Positions 5,508 to 9,097 of a DNA stretch of 9,097 bases are shown here, piece by piece (position 1 is the first letter of the stretch; each line of letters starts with the position of its first letter). Origin of the DNA: Muribaculaceae bacterium (lineage in GTDB: Bacteria > Bacteroidota > Bacteroidia > Bacteroidales > Muribaculaceae); contig JAFLTK010000050.1 of the NCBI GenBank assembly GCA_022511505.1, forward strand, positions 1 to 9,097, written 5' to 3'. Position numbers and translations under genes: made by a program. Below the pieces are notes generated by a model, which was given only the letters and a program-made list of their open reading frames with translations, was not told the origin of the DNA and ran no database searches.

Positions 5508-6926
5508 TTATTTCTTAACGAAGGTGACGGTGTAGGGAACGGCCGAGAAGTCGAGGGTAACGGTGTAGGTGCCGGCGCCGGGCGAGGGCACGTTGTCGGC
5601 ATTGGGGGTGAGGTTCATGGCCTCGCCACCGAGGTTGATAGCCCAGTCGTTGTTGGCGCGGAACTTGAGAGTACCGTCGGTAAGGACGATGTCGGCGCTC
5701 CACTTGAGTAGGTCGGCCGAGGGGGTGAGTGCTGTTTCAGCGTCCCAGCCGCCGGGAGTAGCGTCGCCGATTACACCCCAGGTCTCGGTCAGCGCGGTGC
5801 TGTAGGTCAGGGCGCTGATGTTGGCCTGGCAGTAGTAGAGACCGCGAGCGGGAACCGTTAGGTTGCCGGCGCCGCCGTCGTCGGTCAGTTCACCTTCAAC
5901 GCCGGTCGAGCCATAGTTGATGCCGTCCCAACCGAGGGCGCTTGTGAACTTGAACGAGCCGTCGAGCACTGCAAAACCGGCGAAGTTGACATAGTCGGTC
6001 GTGGTCAAAATCTGGGATGCGCCCTGATTCCAGCCGTTAGCGTCGCCGGGAGTGTAGAGTTGGTCAAAGGCGAGGATATAGGAATAGGTTTTCTCCTCCA
6101 TGTTGACGGTGAAGAGGTAGGGCGTGGTCGAGGTGAAGACGCCGTTGACGGTACCTGCAGCGTTGCTGTAGGGGTACAGAAGACCGTTTTCGGCCGACTC
6201 GTTGCCCTCCTCGACGCCATAGAAAGCGTCGCCCGAGGCAGTGGTGACATACCACTTGTCGCCGGCGGTGGCGTCAACTTTAACCGAGAACACGGGGTCG
6301 TCGTATGGGTTGGCACCGCTGTTGCTCAGGGTATAGGTCGATGCTGCACCGACGGCGCTGACAACGTGGAGCGTGTAGGCGTCGGCGATGACAGACTCGG
6401 GGCTGAAGGGTATCAGCGACACGGCAAAAGGACCGTAAACATTGTCGGGACCGCCGACAACCGCCTCCTGAGAGCCGATACCGGCAACGGTGTAGACCAG
6501 GAAAGTAACGTCGACACTGCCGAGGGCGGGATTTTTGGTAATCTGCTTATAGGCAGCGTTGAGCGCGTCGGCCGATGCGTTGACGGCATAGAGAGTGGGA
6601 TTCTCCTCGTCTTGCACAACCTCGGTGGCCACCTCGGCGCTCTTACCGAGTGCCGAGATAGTAGCGGCAACCTTGAAGGTATAGCCTTCGGGCATGGCGT
6701 CGGTCGAGATGGTGGCGAGTTGAGCCGACTCTGAGAGGCCGTTGAGCGTGGTCAGGTCAAAGGGGATGGCGGGGTCGGCAGCAGCGACGACGGCAACGTC
6801 GTCGACACTGAGGACCGAGGTCTGGGGATTAGTCTGCGGCGCGGGGTTGGGCTCTTCATAGTTGTCACAAGCTGTGAAGGCCAGACCCATTGTTGCCGTC
6901 AATCCAAATATTGCTAATTTATTCAT
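5508..6926 (-). CDS. SusF-like outer-membrane glycan-binding lipoprotein
   Basis: This is a surface lipoprotein expected to hold oligosaccharide chains near the SusCD transporter; it has no enzymatic motif. It has 472 residues. The signal sequence ends in lipobox F-T-A-C (Cys20), followed by D-N-Y-E-E, an acidic stretch like the Bacteroidetes surface-export signal. An N-terminal Ig-like SusE-type region (about 35-180) is followed by three beta-rich repeats: about 183-286 (ends VNMEEKTYSYILAF), about 290-378 (starts LYTPGDANGWNQG) and about 380-472 (starts WGVIGDATPGGWD, ends LDFSAVPYTVTFVKK). This Ig-plus-three-modules plan and size match SusF of the starch system, which suggests but does not prove an alpha-glucan ligand. 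The start is 20 bases after the SusE-like stop, and the gene is last in the operon, followed by a terminator. Trp residues in the repeats are candidate sugar-stacking positions. Confidence 0.85.
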   Translation of the reverse strand: MNKLAIFGLTATMGLAFTACDNYEEPNPAPQTNPQTSVLSVDDVAVVAAADPAIPFDLTTLNGLSESAQLATISTDAMPEGYTFKVAATISALGKSAEVATEVVQDEENPTLYAVNASADALNAAYKQITKNPALGSVDVTFLVYTVAGIGSQEAVVGGPDNVYGPFAVSLIPFSPESVIADAYTLHVVSAVGAASTYTLSNSGANPYDDPVFSVKVDATAGDKWYVTTASGDAFYGVEEGNESAENGLLYPYSNAAGTVNGVFTSTTPYLFTVNMEEKTYSYILAFDQLYTPGDANGWNQGASQILTTTDYVNFAGFAVLDGSFKFTSALGWDGINYGSTGVEGELTDDGGAGNLTVPARGLYYCQANISALTYSTALTETWGVIGDATPGGWDAETALTPSADLLKWSADIVLTDGTLKFRANNDWAINLGGEAMNLTPNADNVPSPGAGTYTVTLDFSAVPYTVTFVKK

Positions 6927-6946
6927 TTTGTAGATGCTTTGAAAAG

Positions 6947-8218
6947 TTAGTGGAGAGTGTAGGTTACGGTCTCGCTGTTGGTGTCGACGGCGATGTCGAT
7001 AGTCGAGGCGGCGTCGATGTTGAAGGTCCAGTTACCCTTACCGCTGACGTAGGGGCCCGAGAAAGTGCCGTTGCTGAAAGTGTAGTTGTTGTTCTGGTCG
7101 GCAACACTTGCGCCAATCTGAGTCGGGTTGTCCCAGCCTTCGTCGGTGAGGCTCAGGGCAAAGCGGAAACTGAGTTCGCCGGCGGGAACGTCAAACGAGC
7201 CGGTGTAGACACCGTCGCCGGTCGAGTCGGCCAGACGCCAGTTCTTGTAGTGCTCCTCGTTATCGGTGCCGGGTGCCTGCCAGCCGCTGATTGAGCCGAC
7301 GAGATAGATGTATTTGGTGGCAACCAGAGAGTGCTCGCCGGCCATGCAGGTAACAGTCATGTTGTTCTCGTCGCTGAGGTCAACGATGATTGTCATCTTG
7401 CCGCCAACCCAGTTGGGGAACGAGAAACTACCCTTACCGGCAACGAGTGCCGAGGTAAACGAGCCGTCGGTAAACTCGGGGAAGTCAGTAGCGTTGTCGT
7501 CGACCTGATAGCCGTAGGAGTCGGCATCCCAGCCTGTCAGCGCGGTGTAGAAGCGGAACATAGCCTGACCGGCGGGAATGTCAAAGACGCCGCTATAAAT
7601 CTTGGTGCCGATACCGTCGGCGGGCTCAAAGAGGCGCCATGGAGCATAGTGGTCGGCATTGCCCTCGGTAGGACCGGCCCAGCCTTCGGGTGCACCGACG
7701 AGGTAGATGAAGCCCGGCATCTCGATGGCAAAGTAGGGCTTGAGGTTATCGTAGGAAACAACGTTGGAGACGATGCGCGACGACTCGACGCCCTTCAACT
7801 GGGCGACGGCGCGGAAATAGACCTTGACATAGTTGTCGCCAAAGGTCTCGGCAAATGTTTCCTCGTCGGTCACATTTTTAAGCGACAGCATGGCGAGGCA
7901 GACGTCGTTCTGGCTGACGCAGAAGCGGGCCATTGTCGAGGTGGCCGACGTGGCGGCAATCTCGGTGAACGTTGCAAAGTCGGGGTCGAGAGACACCTCG
8001 GCCGAATATTGTGTAACGGCCGAGTAGCCATAGTCGGGCTGAGAGGCAACCAGCTCGAGGGTGCCTTTCTCGGTCAGGTCGATGAACTGGCTCTGCATTG
8101 CAGGCGTGTTCAGGACAAATGTAGTCGGTACCTGATAGACGGGGTCGCGGTCCTCAGAGCAAGAAGCAAAGCCGAGGGCAACAGCCGCCGCGGTCAGTAA
8201 TATTGATAATTTCTTCAT
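6947..8218 (-). CDS. SusE-like outer-membrane glycan-binding lipoprotein
   Basis: This is a surface glycan-binding lipoprotein of 423 residues. The signal sequence ends in lipobox F-A-S-C (Cys20), followed by S-E-D-R-D-P, the acidic start seen in SusE proteins. The N-terminal SusE domain (about 28-165) begins with TTFVLNTPAMQSQ, a hallmark of the family, and has an Ig/FnIII-like beta pattern. Two obvious tandem repeats follow. Repeat 1 starts at Phe170 (FIYLVGAPEGW, then HYAPWRLFE, YSGVFDIPAG, FRFY, GKGSFSF). Repeat 2 starts at Tyr303 (YIYLVGSISGW, then HYKNWRLAD, YTGSFDVPAG, FRFA, GKGNWTF). Each is probably a carbohydrate-binding module with its own Trp set. The Ig-plus-two-modules plan is that of SusE in the starch system. 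It sits 21 bases after the SusD stop and 20 before the SusF-like start, so all three are probably co-transcribed. Confidence 0.88.
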   Translation of the reverse strand: MKKLSILLTAAAVALGFASCSEDRDPVYQVPTTFVLNTPAMQSQFIDLTEKGTLELVASQPDYGYSAVTQYSAEVSLDPDFATFTEIAATSATSTMARFCVSQNDVCLAMLSLKNVTDEETFAETFGDNYVKVYFRAVAQLKGVESSRIVSNVVSYDNLKPYFAIEMPGFIYLVGAPEGWAGPTEGNADHYAPWRLFEPADGIGTKIYSGVFDIPAGQAMFRFYTALTGWDADSYGYQVDDNATDFPEFTDGSFTSALVAGKGSFSFPNWVGGKMTIIVDLSDENNMTVTCMAGEHSLVATKYIYLVGSISGWQAPGTDNEEHYKNWRLADSTGDGVYTGSFDVPAGELSFRFALSLTDEGWDNPTQIGASVADQNNNYTFSNGTFSGPYVSGKGNWTFNIDAASTIDIAVDTNSETVTYTLH

Positions 8219-8239
8219 AATTAAGAGACTGAAAGGAGA

Positions 8240-9097
8240 TTAGTAACCGGGGTTCTGGACATAACCGTTTTTGACGACAACGGTTGAGGGAAGGGGATAG
8301 ACACTGAATGCCGGGTCAAAGTCGCCACCGTTGGCAAAGCCGGCTTTCCAGTTCCAGGTGTAGCCGGTCAACCACTTGCCGTAGCGAATGAGGTCAGAGC
8401 GGCGGGTGCACTCGGTGTAGAGCTCGCGGCAACGCTCGTTCTGCAGTTCGACGAGGTTGACAGAGGTGTAGGGGTCCATGCCCGAGCGCTGGCGGATGTA
8501 GTTGACATAGGTCAGAGCCTTGCCCTTGTCGCCGCCGCCGTTGAGAGCGGCCTCGGCAGCCGAGAGGTAAATCTCGGCGAGGCGAACCATCGCATAGTCA
8601 ACACCGAGCTGGTCGGTAGCCGCGGGCGAGAGGTTACGGTCGATGTTGTTGTTGTCGTCGATATACCAGTTGGTGTACTTGACGGCAAGGAAGCCGTTGT
8701 TGCCCCAGTAATCCTGATTGAGGGCCGGGTTGTTGACGTTGAAACCGTCGGCGGCCGTGCGCCAGAACTTGGTTCGCAGGTCGGGCGAGTAGGTGTAGTT
8801 GGCGTTCCAGTCAAATGTCTCGACAAACTGGCGACGCGCGCTCATACACTTCCAGCCGTTGCCCGAGTTATAGTCGGCGATGCTGCAATTGAAGGAATCG
8901 CTATCCTTTGAGTCGCCAATCCATGCGTTGACCATGAAGGTGCCGTTGGCGTATGAAAGGAGGCCGCTGTCGCTGCCCGAAACGGCGGGGTTGCTCTGGG
9001 GGATGACCCAGATAATCTCGTTGACGTCAGAGGCGCCGCCAATAGCAAAGTCGTTGTTGTTTTAGCCAAAGTTAAGGTGGTAGCCGTTGGTCAGACC
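8240..9097 (-). CDS. SusD/RagB family nutrient-binding lipoprotein, C-terminal part, with an in-frame stop
   Basis: SusD forms the lid of the SusC TonB-dependent transporter and captures glycan at the cell surface. Only the C-terminal part is in the window; the N-terminus and SusC should lie to the right. Family blocks are clear: VNEIIWVIPQSN (9022-8987), GTFMVNAWIG, FWRTAADGFN, DYAMVRLAEIYLSAAEAALNGG (a TPR-like helix), YVNYIRQRSGM, NERCRELYTECTRRSDLIRYGKW and the closing PLPSTVVVKNGYVQNPGY. The frame is SusD-like to the very edge (G-L-T-N-G-Y-H-L-N-F-G), but a TAA (9064-9062) follows that Gly. The sequence on both sides of the stop is in the same frame, so this looks like a nonsense change and not a frameshift: either a broken gene or a base error near a contig end. 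The longest Met-started frame after it begins at 8935, which is internal to the domain and not a true start. Confidence 0.9.
9062..9064 (-). other. In-frame TAA within the SusD-like reading frame
   Basis: The stop interrupts N-F-G / N-N-D-F-A-I, a region where the family normally reads through. Both other frames of the 33 bases upstream also contain stops (TAA and TGA), so a simple shift does not explain it. It is 34 bases from the window edge, so I cannot see whether the N-terminal part is intact. Confidence 0.75.

Noticed and set aside
7331..8200. Open frame of 289 residues antisense to the SusE-like gene
   Set aside because: Same codon-bias artefact; no recognisable domain, and the opposite strand has a complete lipoprotein gene with a lipobox and repeats.

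Overview
The window looks like a stretch of a high-GC Bacteroidales genome; a Muribaculaceae- or Alistipes-like gut anaerobe is my guess, not a demonstrated assignment. The evidence is a SusD/SusE/SusF-type outer-membrane glycan-capture operon, lipoproteins with acidic residues after the lipobox cysteine, TAnnTTTG-type -7 promoter boxes, and GC-rich coding sequence (42 of 60 bases are G or C at 2521-2580).

Left third, plus strand: the 3' part of an extracytoplasmic endonuclease/exonuclease/phosphatase (EEP) family gene runs in from the left edge. After 15 bases it is followed by a complete lipoprotein GH20 beta-N-acetylhexosaminidase with CHB_HEX, GH20b, catalytic and C-terminal domains. The two are probably co-transcribed.

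Middle: a compact element (about 3076-3760) carries one small IS200/REP-associated (HUH, Y1) transposase gene. It is flanked by mirror-image ends, each with three hairpins. A 19-nt palindromic unit occurs four times, twice per side in inverted orientation, and the left and right hairpins differ by changes that keep base pairing. The gene is clearly more AT-rich than its neighbours. The element ends about 40 bases upstream of the likely promoter of a Fur-family metalloregulator gene, which converges on an SGNH/GDSL hydrolase gene; their two stop codons overlap in the four bases CTAA.

Right half, minus strand: a SusD-SusE-SusF gene cluster reads leftward with gaps of 20-21 bases and ends in a strong intrinsic terminator (5446-5479). 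SusC would lie beyond the right edge. The SusE-like protein has an N-terminal Ig-like region and two tandem glycan-binding-like repeats; the SusF-like protein has an Ig-like region and three. This matches the classic SusE/SusF plan for alpha-glucan capture at the cell surface. The SusD coding frame contains an in-frame TAA close to the right edge. The SGNH hydrolase gene follows the terminator in the same direction but has its own -7 promoter box.

Together the window describes surface glycan capture (Sus proteins) and glycan trimming (hexosaminidase, probable esterase), interrupted by a REP/transposase module. The module is the most unusual structure seen.
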